From Akkermansia muciniphila (GTDB lineage Bacteria; Verrucomicrobiota; Verrucomicrobiia; Opitutales; Opitutaceae), in the NCBI GenBank assembly GCA_945888375.1, contig CAMCZZ010000002.1, positions 1-64,000 of the forward strand: DNA of 64,000 nucleotides, read 5' to 3'. The notes under the pieces were generated by a model, which did no database searches, was not told the DNA's origin, and worked only from the letters and a program-made list of their open reading frames with translations. Below, one piece after another: positions 1-8,300 of the stretch. The translations under genes were made by a program, and so were the position numbers. How positions within the stretch are numbered: position 1 is the first letter of the stretch; the number at the start of each line of letters is the position of its first letter.

Positions 1-79
1 CGACGTAGATGGTCGCCCCCGGCGTTATGACCTCACGGAGTTTTTGGATGGCGGTGTCGCGTTGAACTTCGGTGTTCAT
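1..79 (-). CDS. Partial small hypothetical protein, runs off left edge
   Basis: An ATG on the minus strand at 79 opens a frame that stays open to the window edge, giving 26 residues that begin MNTEVQRDTAIQKLREVI and continue TPGATIYV. The pattern (charged helix, then L-R-x-x-I-x-P-G-x-x-I-Y) recalls small proteins carried by phages and integrative elements, but the fragment is too short to name. It lies in the integrated element that ends at about 2750. Coding status is likely but not certain. Confidence 0.4.
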   Translation of the reverse strand, partial: MNTEVQRDTAIQKLREVITPGATIYV

Positions 80-200
80 GGTGTGTCGCGAGGTCGCGCG
101 TGGTCGGATTCCGGCACCGTGCCGGGTATCTCCGCCAGCCCGATCTCCCAGCTCGTCAGCACGCCTAGGCAAAGGCCGTCCGCGCCCATGCGCGGAGAAC

Positions 201-353
201 TACAGCACCCACAAGCCGGGCACCTTCCGACTCACGCCACCCACCTCTCACGTCGCGAACTGGTGTGCCGATTACCAGGAAATGCTCTATCCGATGTTCT
301 TTGGTGCCACGCCTGCCTTTTATGAAATGGTTGGGGCCGCAGCAGAATTTTAA
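201..353 (+). pseudogene. 3' remnant of an AbiEii-type nucleotidyltransferase toxin gene
   Basis: One frame ends at 353 with a C-terminal segment that has the spacing typical of AbiEii/AbiGii (DUF1814) proteins: KPGTFRLTPP, then a DY-x2-M pair, then PMFFG-x2-P-x-F-x-EM. Upstream of about 200 the same frame no longer looks like the family and there is no room for the roughly 200-300 residues normally present, so only the tail survives. The IS630 element begins 10 bp after the stop codon. The family acts as the toxin of type IV abortive-infection toxin-antitoxin pairs. The assignment rests on motif spacing read by eye, not on a search. Confidence 0.45.
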
Positions 354-363
354 GCGGCGTTTA

Positions 364-389
364 GAGCATTTCAAATAGAGTTGTAGCCG
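364..389 (+). repeat. IS630 left terminal inverted repeat
   Basis: Starts GAGCATTTCAAAT and ends GTAGCCG. It matches the reverse complement of 1337-1362 at 23 of 26 positions and is preceded by TA. Confidence 0.9.
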
Positions 390-414
390 ATATGATCGGG
401 TGTAAGGTAGGGGT

Positions 415-1355
415 ATGAAGAAACCGATATCGCTGGATTTAAGGGAGAGGATTGTGGCGGCCTACGTTGGGAAGGAGGGGACGAGGGAAGAGGTGGCAAA
501 GCGCTTCAAGGTATCGGTAGGCATGGTGAAGAAGCTCTTGGCGCAGCAGGGCCGGACGGGGGATTTGAGACCGAGATACCGGTTTTGCGGGCGCAAGGCG
601 CGGCTGGAGCCGGAGCATGGCAAGAGCATGCGGCAACTGGTGGAGCGGGAGCCGGACGTGACCCTGGAGGAGATCAAGCAGCGGCTGGGCCTGGGCTGCA
701 CGATCGGCGCGATCCACTGGGTGCTGTCCAGGCAGGGGCTGACATATAAAAAAAGACGCTCCATGCGGCCGAGCAAACCCGGGCCGACGTCGCCAAGGCC
801 CGGCGTGGCTGGAGACGCGGCCAAGGCTCGCTCGACCCGGCCCGGCTCGTCTTCATCGACGAGTCGGCGGCCAAGACGAACATGACGCGCTTGCGCGGCC
901 GCTCGCCCAAGGGCGAGCGGCTGGTCTGCCATGCGCCACACGGGCATTGGAGCACCACCACGATGATCTCCTCGGTGCGGTCTGACGGGACGACCGCTTG
1001 CATGACCATCGAAGGGGCGACCAACACCGAGGTGTTTTATGCCTATGTCCGCGAGGTGCTCGCGCCCTCGCTGCGCCGGGGCGACATCGTCATCCTGGAC
1101 AACCTCGGCGCCCATAAGAACGAGCGCACCATCGCCCTGATCGAGCAAGCCGGCGCAGAAGTCCGGTTCTTGCCCGCCTACTCCCCCGACCTCAATCCCA
1201 TCGAGATGATGTGGAGCAAGGTAAAGGCCCGCCTCCGCAAAGCCGAGGCCCGCAACCATCCCGACCTGCTCGTCGCCATCGCCTCCGCCCTCAACTCCGT
1301 CACGCCCCAAGATGCCCTCGGTTGGTTTGCCGCTTGCGGCTATAACTTCATTTGA
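415..1355 (+). CDS. IS630-family transposase, made by -1 frameshift
   Basis: DDE transposase of the IS630 family. The first frame (415-885) carries the helix-turn-helix DNA-binding half, seen as EEVAKRFKVSVGMVKKLL. The second frame (own ATG at 882, ending 1355) carries the catalytic half, with the second and third acidic residues in ILDNLGAHK and NPIEMMWSK. The first acidic residue (VFIDES) lies in the second frame but upstream of 882, so it is translated only if ribosomes change frame earlier. Seven consecutive A at 748-754 sit exactly where homology moves from frame 1 (TYKK) to the -1 frame (KKTLHAAEQTRADVAKA). The full product would be about 313 residues, normal for the family. The overlapping ATGA at 882 is probably not the real start of the second half. 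Confidence 0.88.
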
Positions 1356-1362
1356 AATGCTC
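1337..1362 (-). repeat. IS630 right terminal inverted repeat
   Basis: Partner of 364-389; the outermost 13 bp are identical in inverted orientation. It is followed by TA and overlaps the last codons of the transposase gene. Confidence 0.9.
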
Positions 1363-1449
1363 TAACGCAACCGCTCGATACGGCCACCGTCTCGGCAAAA
1401 TCATCGCCCGGAGATGCTTCGCGCTGGTTGCCGAGGCGCTGGGGTTGGA

Positions 1450-2601
1450 TCAGAAAGCGGGTAGCTTTTCGACCGCGCTTCGAAGCAGCTCGGGGCTGCG
1501 GTGAATGTAGGTTTCGCTTACGCTTTTCTTCGCGTGGCCGGTGATGATGTCGGCGAGGATGGGATCCACGCCGGCATTCACGAGAAGAGTTTTGATGGTG
1601 TGTCGGAAGGAATGAAAGCCGTAGGGCTTAAAGATTCGACCCTTTCCATTAGTTTTGCCGATGGGCTTGTTCGGGATGTTGGCCTTGTCGATAAGCTTCT
1701 CGAATTCGGCCGACAGGCCAGTGTTCCCGCCGGTGTAGCGGCCGGTGAGCGTGGGGGAGAGAGGTTTCTTGGAGTGGTCGGCTGACGGCAGACTGAGCAG
1801 GTGGGCTTCGAGGCTGGGGTGAATCGGACACCAGACCTTTTTCTTGTGCTGTTTCGTCTTGGACGGTTCGAAAGCGATGACGCGTTTCTCCAAGTCGACA
1901 TTTTCCCATGTGAGATTGACGCAGTCAGTAAGGCGGGCGCCGGTGTAGGCGCCAAGGTAGGACACGGTGAGCCAGTCGTCCTTCGCGAGACGCAGGATAT
2001 CGCCCACCTGCTTTGCGGTGAACGGTTGTTTGCTCTCGCTCACGGCATCCGGGATATCGCTGCCCGGAACCGGGTTCACCGCGATGTGGCCTTGGCGAAG
2101 GGCAAGTTGGAACGGGATGTTCAGGATCTTCGCCTCTTTCTTCACGGATTGTGGTTTCTTCCCGGCTTTCAGGCAGGCATCGAAATAGGATTGAAGGTCG
2201 GAGGCCTTGATTTCCTCCAGATAGCTTTCCGCGCGCTTACCCAGGTGCGCGAGAAAGTCCTCGGCGACCTGCCTGTAGCGCTTCTGGGTTCCGGCGCTCT
2301 TGCGCAGGGTCACGCGCTCCAGCCAGTCGTTGAAGAACGAGCCGACCTTGGTGAACTCGACCCGCTTGGGATTGATCCGGTTGAAGATCGACTCGACGGA
2401 CTTGCGGAGGGCGATCTCGGTGCGATTGCCGCGCCCGATCTGTTCCATCTCGTCTGCAATCGACTGGGCCAGGCGGCGTGCCTCGGCTCGCTCCTTCGGC
2501 GTGCCTCGGTCTTTGACGTGCGTGGTTCGTTCCGTGCGGGTCCCATCCGCGAGCGTGATGCAGGCGAACCAAGTTGACTTATGTTTCCGGATACTGGCCA
2601 T
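1450..2601 (-). CDS. int: Tyrosine recombinase / integrase
   Basis: A 383-residue phage-type integrase. The C-terminal catalytic domain shows the first Arg in GARLTDC, the HxxR motif as HSFRHT, then TGHAKKSV and the nucleophile Tyr in SETYIH. Residues about 85-180 form the SAM-like core-binding domain, and the N-terminus (MASIRKHKSTWFACI) resembles an arm-binding domain. The gene points away from the att site at 2682-2750, the usual arrangement of an integrase next to its own attachment site. It should integrate and excise the element occupying the left end of the window. Confidence 0.9.
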   Translation of the reverse strand: MASIRKHKSTWFACITLADGTRTERTTHVKDRGTPKERAEARRLAQSIADEMEQIGRGNRTEIALRKSVESIFNRINPKRVEFTKVGSFFNDWLERVTLRKSAGTQKRYRQVAEDFLAHLGKRAESYLEEIKASDLQSYFDACLKAGKKPQSVKKEAKILNIPFQLALRQGHIAVNPVPGSDIPDAVSESKQPFTAKQVGDILRLAKDDWLTVSYLGAYTGARLTDCVNLTWENVDLEKRVIAFEPSKTKQHKKKVWCPIHPSLEAHLLSLPSADHSKKPLSPTLTGRYTGGNTGLSAEFEKLIDKANIPNKPIGKTNGKGRIFKPYGFHSFRHTIKTLLVNAGVDPILADIITGHAKKSVSETYIHRSPELLRSAVEKLPAF

Positions 2602-2605
2602 ACCG

Positions 2606-2670
2606 GTTACAACAAAGTTACAACGCCGAGTCTCAAGTTAATATGGTTTTTGTTGTTATTTTGTTGTAAC
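2606..2670. repeat. Putative integrase arm-type binding sites
   Basis: GTTACAAC occurs twice in direct orientation (2606-2613 and 2617-2624) and once inverted as GTTGTAAC (2663-2670). All three lie between the integrase start and the att core. Short repeats in this position are what arm-type sites of tyrosine integrases look like; they could also be an operator for the integrase promoter. Function is inferred from position only. Confidence 0.45.
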
Positions 2671-2681
2671 TCTCCGAGGTA

Positions 2682-2750
2682 GGACTCGAACTTTTCTGGT
2701 CTTATTGAGACGGACTCGAATCACAGGTTCGAGTCCTGTGGCGTCCACCA
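2682..2750 (+). other. Attachment site: tRNA-like 3' end with integrase core
   Basis: The segment ends like a tRNA: a T-arm (ACAGG, seven-base loop TTCGAGT, CCTGT), then GGCGTCC, a discriminator A and CCA ending at 2750. The matching 5' acceptor strand (GGACGCC) is absent upstream, so this is only a 3' fragment. Within it GGACTCGAA (2712-2720) and its inverted copy TTCGAGTCC (2728-2736) flank a 7-bp spacer (2721-2727), the geometry of a tyrosine-recombinase crossover core. A third copy of GGACTCGAA lies at 2682-2690. The intact tRNA should lie beyond the other end of the element, outside the window. The tRNA identity could not be determined. Confidence 0.7.
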
Positions 2751-2757
2751 TTTTCCG

Positions 2758-2791
2758 GCCCGTCTCCGCAACCTTGCGGGACGGGCTTTTT
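2758..2791 (+). terminator. Rho-independent terminator of the disrupted tRNA
   Basis: Stem GCCCGTC (2758-2764) pairs with GACGGGC (2780-2786), with an inner CCGCA/TGCGG pairing, and is followed by TTTTT. It sits 8 bp after the CCA end and would have terminated the original tRNA transcript. Confidence 0.75.
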
Positions 2792-2821
2792 GTTGCGGCT
2801 GCGGCCTGCGGAGGCGGACAT

Positions 2822-2852
2822 AAAAAAACCGCCTCCGGAAGGAAGGCGGTTT
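2822..2852 (-). terminator. Terminator of the rplM-rpsI operon
   Basis: On the minus strand CCGCCTTCC pairs with GGAGGCGG and is followed by seven T. It lies about 28 bp past the rpsI stop codon. Confidence 0.8.
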
Positions 2853-2879
2853 GAAGGGGGTTCCCGGTCTCGTCGCGGC

Positions 2880-3278
2880 TTAGCGCTTGGAGAACTGGAA
2901 GCGCTTGCGGGCGCCGGGCTGGCCGGGCTTCTTGCGCTCTTTTTCGCGAGGATCGCGCATCAGGTGGCCGGCCTTCTTCAAGGCGGCGCGCAGCTCGGGA
3001 TTGAGCTTCTGGAGGGCGCGGGCGATGCCATGGGCCACGGCACCCGCCTGACCGGCGACGCCGCCGCCGGCGATGTTGGCGGTCACATCGATCTTGTCCT
3101 TCATCTCAACGGTGAGGAGGGGGATGTAGGCCTGCTTGGCGAAGTTCTCGTGGGAGAAGTAGTCGTCAAAGGTGCGGCCGTTGGCGATCAGCTTGCCCGT
3201 GCCTTCGGTGATGCGGATGCGGGCGGTGGCGGTCTTGCGGCGACCGGTGCCGGTGAAAACAGTGGTTTCAGCGCTCAT
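2880..3278 (-). CDS. rpsI: 30S ribosomal protein S9
   Basis: The 132-residue product matches S9 throughout: the early GTGRRKTATARIRI block, the central NIAGGGVAGQAGAVAHGIARAL segment that defines the family, and the basic tail ending RKRFQFSKR that reaches into the ribosomal P site. Length is normal. It is the second gene of the standard rplM-rpsI pair, 12 bp downstream of rplM and followed by a strong terminator. Confidence 0.97.
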   Translation of the reverse strand: MSAETTVFTGTGRRKTATARIRITEGTGKLIANGRTFDDYFSHENFAKQAYIPLLTVEMKDKIDVTANIAGGGVAGQAGAVAHGIARALQKLNPELRAALKKAGHLMRDPREKERKKPGQPGARKRFQFSKR

Positions 3279-3290
3279 GGTAAAGGGGGC

Positions 3291-3722
3291 TTAGCGGACG
3301 GAGATCTTGACCGGATTTTGGGCCGCGTGGGTGTGGGTGGGACCGGCAAAAACGCGCAGCTTGGTGAGCATCTTGCGGGCGATCCGGTTCTTGGGGAGCA
3401 TGCCTTTGACCGCGTGCTCGATGATGAACTCGGGGTGGCGCTCGCGCTGCTGCTGGAGGGAGCGATAGCTCTCGCCGCCGACGAAGCCAGAGAAGAACAT
3501 ATACTCGTTCTGCTCCTCTTTCTTACCGGTGACGACCGCCTTCTCGGCGTTGATGACGACTACGAAATCACCCGTGTCGACAGACGGGGTGTAGGAAGCT
3601 TTGTGACGGCCGCGGATGATGTTGGCGGCTTTGACGGCGATGCGTCCGAGAACCTCGCCCTGGGCATCGATAAGATACCACTTGGGCTGCACGGTCTCCT
3701 GTTTGGCGAGGAACGTTTTCAT
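3291..3722 (-). CDS. rplM: 50S ribosomal protein L13
   Basis: Starting at the ATG at 3722 the product is 143 residues and begins MKTFLAKQETVQPKWYLIDA, the usual L13 N-terminus. The family core is clear (GRIAVKAANIIRGRHKASYTP, then FVVVINAEKAVVTGKK). An in-frame ATG at 3743 would add seven residues not seen in the family, so the internal start is preferred. L13 is an early-assembling 23S rRNA-binding protein; rpsI follows in the same operon. Confidence 0.95.
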   Translation of the reverse strand: MKTFLAKQETVQPKWYLIDAQGEVLGRIAVKAANIIRGRHKASYTPSVDTGDFVVVINAEKAVVTGKKEEQNEYMFFSGFVGGESYRSLQQQRERHPEFIIEHAVKGMLPKNRIARKMLTKLRVFAGPTHTHAAQNPVKISVR

Positions 3723-3784
3723 GAGAAAAGAGGTGGAAGGCATAAGACTGCGCGAGGCGTGTCAACTGCCGATTTCCAAGGAAA

Positions 3785-3820
3785 TAAAAAACCCGCCTCC
3801 GCACAGGGCAGAGACGGGTC
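3785..3820 (-). terminator. Terminator downstream of the porin gene
   Basis: On the minus strand a GC-rich stem (CCCGTCTCTGC pairing with GCGGAGGCGGG, with G-T pairs) is followed by TTTTTTAT. It separates the porin gene from rplM. Confidence 0.7.
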
Positions 3821-3864
3821 TCGATTAAATTTTCGCTAGAGAAACCAAGTCGCGCGAGGCGAGC

Positions 3865-4668
3865 TTAGAAACCGATGGCGAGACCGACCTTGCCGACGAG
3901 GGCGTCGTGGCCTTGGCCGAGGGTGTCGTTAACGCCAAAGAAGCCATTGTATCCAGCGAAGCCAGAAGCAAAGGTGGAGATGGTATCAAGGCGATCGTCG
4001 TCGTTGGCGACATAATCCACGCCAACGGTGAGGGTGGCGTTCTCGCTGAGCTTGTAGGGGATGGCGGCGCTGAGGACACCGTAAACATACTCTTCGTTGT
4101 CGTAGGCGTTCACGAAACCGACCAAGGCGGTCAGATCAAGGGAGGAACCGATGATGTCCAGAGCGATGCTGTGACCGACCGAAGCGGTGTAGGTGGCAAC
4201 GCCAGCATTGGCGGATTCTTCGCTGTAATAGGCGTAAACGCTGGGCTTCAGGAAGGTATCGACATTAGCACCAACGTAGAACTCGGTGGTGTCTTCGGTG
4301 GACTGACCTTCGTAGAGATAGCGGGTCAGGCCGACATCGAGCTTGATGCTCTCGGAAACCTTGTAGCCGTAGCCGATGTAGAGATCGGTCTCGGACGAGG
4401 TGATGAAGCGACCGGAACCGCTCGTGTTACCTTGATCGAACGAATCAAGGGCATCGGAATACCAAACGCCGGCGTAGAAGTCGCCGTAGGTGGCTTCGAT
4501 GGAGGGCTGGACGGAGTCATCGGCCACAAGGAGGCCGCGGAACACGTAGTGGGAGACGTAGCTGATGTCCGCGGTGACGGACAGAGCGGAGGCCTGGGCG
4601 GCGTCAGCGGCCTGGGCGGAAACGCCGGCGGTGAGGGCGGCGAGAGCAAGGATGGTCTTCTTGATCAT
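3865..4668 (-). CDS. TorF-like putative outer-membrane porin
   Basis: A 267-residue exported beta-barrel candidate. The ATG at 4668 gives a good signal peptide (MIKKTILALAALTAGVSAQA); the frame extends 12 residues further upstream with a polar stretch, so the internal start is preferred. The mature protein begins with SVTADISYVSHYVFRGL, characteristic of the Gcw_chp/TorF porin family, continues with alternating aromatic/polar beta strands and ends GLAIGF with a C-terminal Phe, as in outer-membrane barrels. The substrate is unknown. It appears monocistronic, with its own terminator. Confidence 0.8.
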   Translation of the reverse strand: MIKKTILALAALTAGVSAQAADAAQASALSVTADISYVSHYVFRGLLVADDSVQPSIEATYGDFYAGVWYSDALDSFDQGNTSGSGRFITSSETDLYIGYGYKVSESIKLDVGLTRYLYEGQSTEDTTEFYVGANVDTFLKPSVYAYYSEESANAGVATYTASVGHSIALDIIGSSLDLTALVGFVNAYDNEEYVYGVLSAAIPYKLSENATLTVGVDYVANDDDRLDTISTFASGFAGYNGFFGVNDTLGQGHDALVGKVGLAIGF

Positions 4669-4891
4669 GTTGGTTTTGTTTTGGTTGGTTTGGTTGTGTC
4701 GCAAAGAGCGACATCGCCGAAAAGATGGATAGAGGCGCGAAATGCAAGTCCTGAGTAACTAACGCCAGTAACCTGAAACAGCTCCGCTGGAGCAGATAGC
4801 CCCAAGGAGAAGGCTCGCCGCGAGCGCGGGAACGCTCCAGAAAAAGGCCGGTTGCCAATCGCGGCGTCTGCCGTGCCGGCCCTACCCCTCC

Positions 4892-5305
4892 GTGAAAACC
4901 CGCCCATCCCGCTGCGCCTTTCTTCTCGTGCTCTTAACCCTGGGGGCGTGCAAACCCGCCGCGCCAGCGCCCGGCACGGCGAGCACCGCAACGCAGCCGG
5001 AGCGGAAGGGTAACTGGGCCGAGGCCATGGGCCTAAATCCCGAAGGCGAAAGCCTGGGCCGGGACGCCCCCCCGCCGCCCGCCAAATTGCCGCCCCCGGC
5101 AGAGGCGAGTGCGCCACTCCGTCGCACCCTCACGGCGATGGACGGTCGCACGCTGGACGCGGTGCTGCTCGGCCGGACCGAAAACGCCGTGAGCGTGCGC
5201 CGCCAGGTGGATGGCCAGGAATTCGTGATTCCCTTGGAAAAACTCTCCGCCGCCGATCGCGACTTTATCCGCGCCAGCGCTTTGCCCGTGAAGGCAGAGC
5301 GCTAA
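4892..5305 (+). CDS. Lipoprotein with SHD1-like domain
   Basis: A 137-residue protein from a GTG start. The N-terminus is a lipoprotein signal with lipobox LTLGAC at residues about 16-21. A Pro/Ala-rich linker is followed by residues about 75-130 (TLTAMDGRTLDAVLLG, then VSVRRQVDGQEFVIPLEKLSAAD), which resemble the SLA1-homology-like (SHD1) domain common in Planctomycetes and Verrucomicrobia. Function is unknown; it is probably a membrane-anchored periplasmic or outer-membrane protein. It converges with gltB, 12 bp away. Confidence 0.6.
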   Translation: MKTRPSRCAFLLVLLTLGACKPAAPAPGTASTATQPERKGNWAEAMGLNPEGESLGRDAPPPPAKLPPPAEASAPLRRTLTAMDGRTLDAVLLGRTENAVSVRRQVDGQEFVIPLEKLSAADRDFIRASALPVKAER

Positions 5306-5317
5306 GGGCAGGGTAGC

Positions 5318-8300
5318 TCAGGCCGCGCCGAGGGCGACGGGGACCTTGGCCGGATCGAAGCGGTAGAGCGGCTTGGGCGCCTCGGGGGTAGGCGGGAAGG
5401 GCACGACCTTCCAGAACTTGCCGACCTCGGCCTCCCAGTTTTCCACCAGTTCCCGGGCGTGCGGGCTGCCGGTCAGGCGGAAGTGCAGGGCGATGATCTC
5501 GCGCAGGCTCTTCGCCTCGTCGGTATCGGTCAGGCGTTCGAGGCCGATCATGGCGGGGTTGATCTTCTGGGCGAAGCCACCGGCCGCGTCGTAGACGAAG
5601 GCTAGGCCGCCGGACATGCCGGCGCCGAAATTCACGCCGGTCTCGCCGAGGATAACCACGAGACCGCCCGTCATGTATTCGCAGCCGTGGTCGCCCACGC
5701 CCTCCACCACAGCGGTGGCGCCGGAGTTGCGGACCGCGAAACGTTCGCCGGCCCGACCTGCGGCGAACAGATTACCACCGGTGGCACCGTAGAGACAGGT
5801 GTTGCCCGCGATGCTCTGATCCTTCCACTGGAAGGTCTCGGAAGCCTTGGGCCGGATGACGATCTCGCCGCCATTCATGCCCTTGCCGACGTAATCGTTG
5901 GCCTCGCCGACCAGGGTCAGGCGCACGCCGTTGACGAGAAAAGTGCCGAAGCTCTGGCCGGCCGAGCCGGTGAAGGTGAGATCGATGGTGCCGGAGGGCA
6001 GGCCCTCGTCGCCGTTGTAAAGCGCGATCTGGCCGGAAAGCTGGGTGCCGACGTCGCGGTTGACGTTGGTAACCTTGTAGTTGCGGACGAGGCTCTTGGA
6101 CATCTTGAGCAACACGTCACGGGCATCCTGCACGATGGCCTCGTCAAGGGAACCCTCGCCGCCGAAGCGTTCGTTGCGTTCGCGGGTGTGGTAGCGCTCC
6201 AACTCGCCCGAGGGATCAGGGTTGTGGAGCAGGCCGCCGAGGTTGAGCAGCTTGGTCTTCGGGTTGGCGGGATCGTCGATCTGCTCGAGCAGGTCCACGC
6301 GGCCGATGATCTCATTCAAATTACGCGCGCCGAGCTTGGCCAGGTAGTGGCGGACGTCCTCGGCGACGGCGTTGAAGAAGTTGATGATGTTCTCGGGTTT
6401 GCCACGGAACTTGGCCCGCAGGTCCTCGCGCTGGGTGGCGACGCCGACCGGGCAGGTGTTGAGGTGGCAGACGCGGAACATGGCGCAGCCGCCGGCGATG
6501 AGGGCGGCGGTGCCGAAGTTAAACTCCTCGGCGCCGAGCAGCGCGGCGACGACGATATCGCGGCCGGTCTTCATACCGCCGTCGGTGCGGAGGACGACGC
6601 GGCCGCGCAGGCCGTTCATCATCAAGACCTGATGGGCCTCGGCGACGCCGATTTCCCACGCCGAGCCGGCGTTCTTGATCGAGGCGAGGGGGGAAGCGCC
6701 GGTGCCGCCGTCATGGCCGGACACGAGGACCACGTCGGCGTAGGCCTTGGCCACGCCGGCCGCGATCGTGCCGACGCCGGAGCAAGAGACGAGCTTCACG
6801 CAGACTTTGGCGCGTGGATTTACCTCCTTCAGATCGAAAATGAGCTGAGCGAGGTCCTCGATCGAGTAGATGTCGTGATGGGGCGGAGGCGAGATGAGCA
6901 TCACGCCGGGCACGGAATAGCGGAGTTTGGCGATCAGCGGAGTCACCTTGGCGCCGGGCAGCTGGCCGCCCTCGCCGGGCTTGGCGCCCTGGGCCATCTT
7001 GATCTCGATCTCCTTGGCGGAAGAGAGGTAGGCGGCGGTGACGCCGAAGCGGCCGGAGGCGACTTGCTTGATGGCGGAGTTGGCGTTGTCGCCGTTGGCG
7101 CGGACGTTGAAACGATCCGGGTCTTCGCCGCCTTCGCCCGAGTTCGACTTGCCGCCGATGCGGTTCATCGCGATGGCGAGGGCCTCGTGCATCTCGGGGG
7201 AGAGGGCGCCGAGCGACATCCCGGCGGTGGTGAAGCGTTTGCGGATTTCCTCGATGGTCTCGACTTCCTCGACGGGCACGGCGGTGCGGCCGGCGAAGCG
7301 GATCTTGAGGAGGTCTTTCAGCGCCACCGGCTGGTGCTCGTCGCTCTGGGTCTTCCAGTCTTGGTAGCCGGCGAAGTCGCCCGCTTTGATAAACTTATTC
7401 ATCGACGCGACGACCTTGGGATTCCAGCCGTGGAACTCGCCTTCGCCGCGCTTGTTCACGCGGTAATAACCCTCGGGCTGCAAGGCCAGGGGCGCAGCGT
7501 CGGGCGCAGGCGCCTCGGCCGGGAAGGCGCGGGCGTGGCGGCGCAGGGCCTCCTCGGCGATCTGCACATAATCGATACCGCCGATGGGCGAAGCAGTCCC
7601 GGTGAAGCACTCGGCGATGACCTTGGTGGAGACGCCGAGCGACTCGAAAATCTGCGCGCCGCGGTAGGACGCGAGGGTGCTTATGCCCATCTTGGCCATG
7701 ATCTTATAAAGGCCGGCATCGATGGCGTCGCGGTAGTTGGCGAGGGCCTTGGCGGGCTCGATCGGCTTGCTGGTCTTTCCGGCGGCGGCGAGCTCGGCGA
7801 CGGTGGCGAGGGCGAGGGTCGGGTAGACGGCGTTCGCACCGAAGCCGAGGAGGCAGGCGATCTGGTGGACCTCGCGGGCCTCGCCGGTCTGGGCGACGAG
7901 GTCGGCCTGAAGGCGCAGACCGGCGCGGACCAGTTGCTGGTGCACGGCGCCGACGGCGAGGAGCATGGGGATGGCGGCCTGCTGGGCGGTGCCGCTGCAA
8001 TCGGAGAGCACGACGAGCTTGGCGCCGTCGCGCACGGCCTTTTCGGCGGCGGCGGCGAGGGCCTTCAACGCGGGCTCCAGCCCGGCGGGACCGGTGGTGG
8101 CCGAGAAATGAGCGTGCAGGGTGGCGACGCGGCCCTGAAGGGCGGGCACGCCGGAAAGCGCGGCGAACTCGTGGTGGAGCAAGACCGGTGAATCGATCTC
8201 AACCAGGCCGGTGCTCTCGGGGAACTCCTCGAAGAGGCCAAGGCGGCCGCCGAGCAACATGTGCAATGACATGACCGCCTTTTCGCGCACGGAATCGATG

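Larger units (their letters stand above)
364..1362 (+). mobile_element. Complete IS630-family insertion sequence (999 bp)
   Basis: The element is bounded by 26-bp terminal inverted repeats (364-389 and 1337-1362) that match at 23 of 26 positions, the first 13 perfectly (GAGCATTTCAAAT). A TA dinucleotide flanks each end (362-363 and 1363-1364), the target duplication expected for IS630/Tc1-mariner elements. It contains one transposase gene needing a frameshift. Both ends and the catalytic triad are intact, so it may still be mobile. It landed just after the AbiEii remnant. The 85 bp from 1365 to the integrase stop show no gene that could be identified. Confidence 0.92.

Noticed and set aside
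2701-2750. A complete tRNA or tmRNA gene
   Set aside because: The 3' half is convincing but no 5' acceptor strand complementary to GGCGTCC lies within 100 bp upstream, so only a fragment at an attachment site is called.
5687-8191. 834-residue frame on the plus strand
   Set aside because: It is antisense to gltB, whose protein matches the family end to end. The frame is Gly/Ala/Val/Asp-rich, as expected from the reverse of a GC-rich gene.
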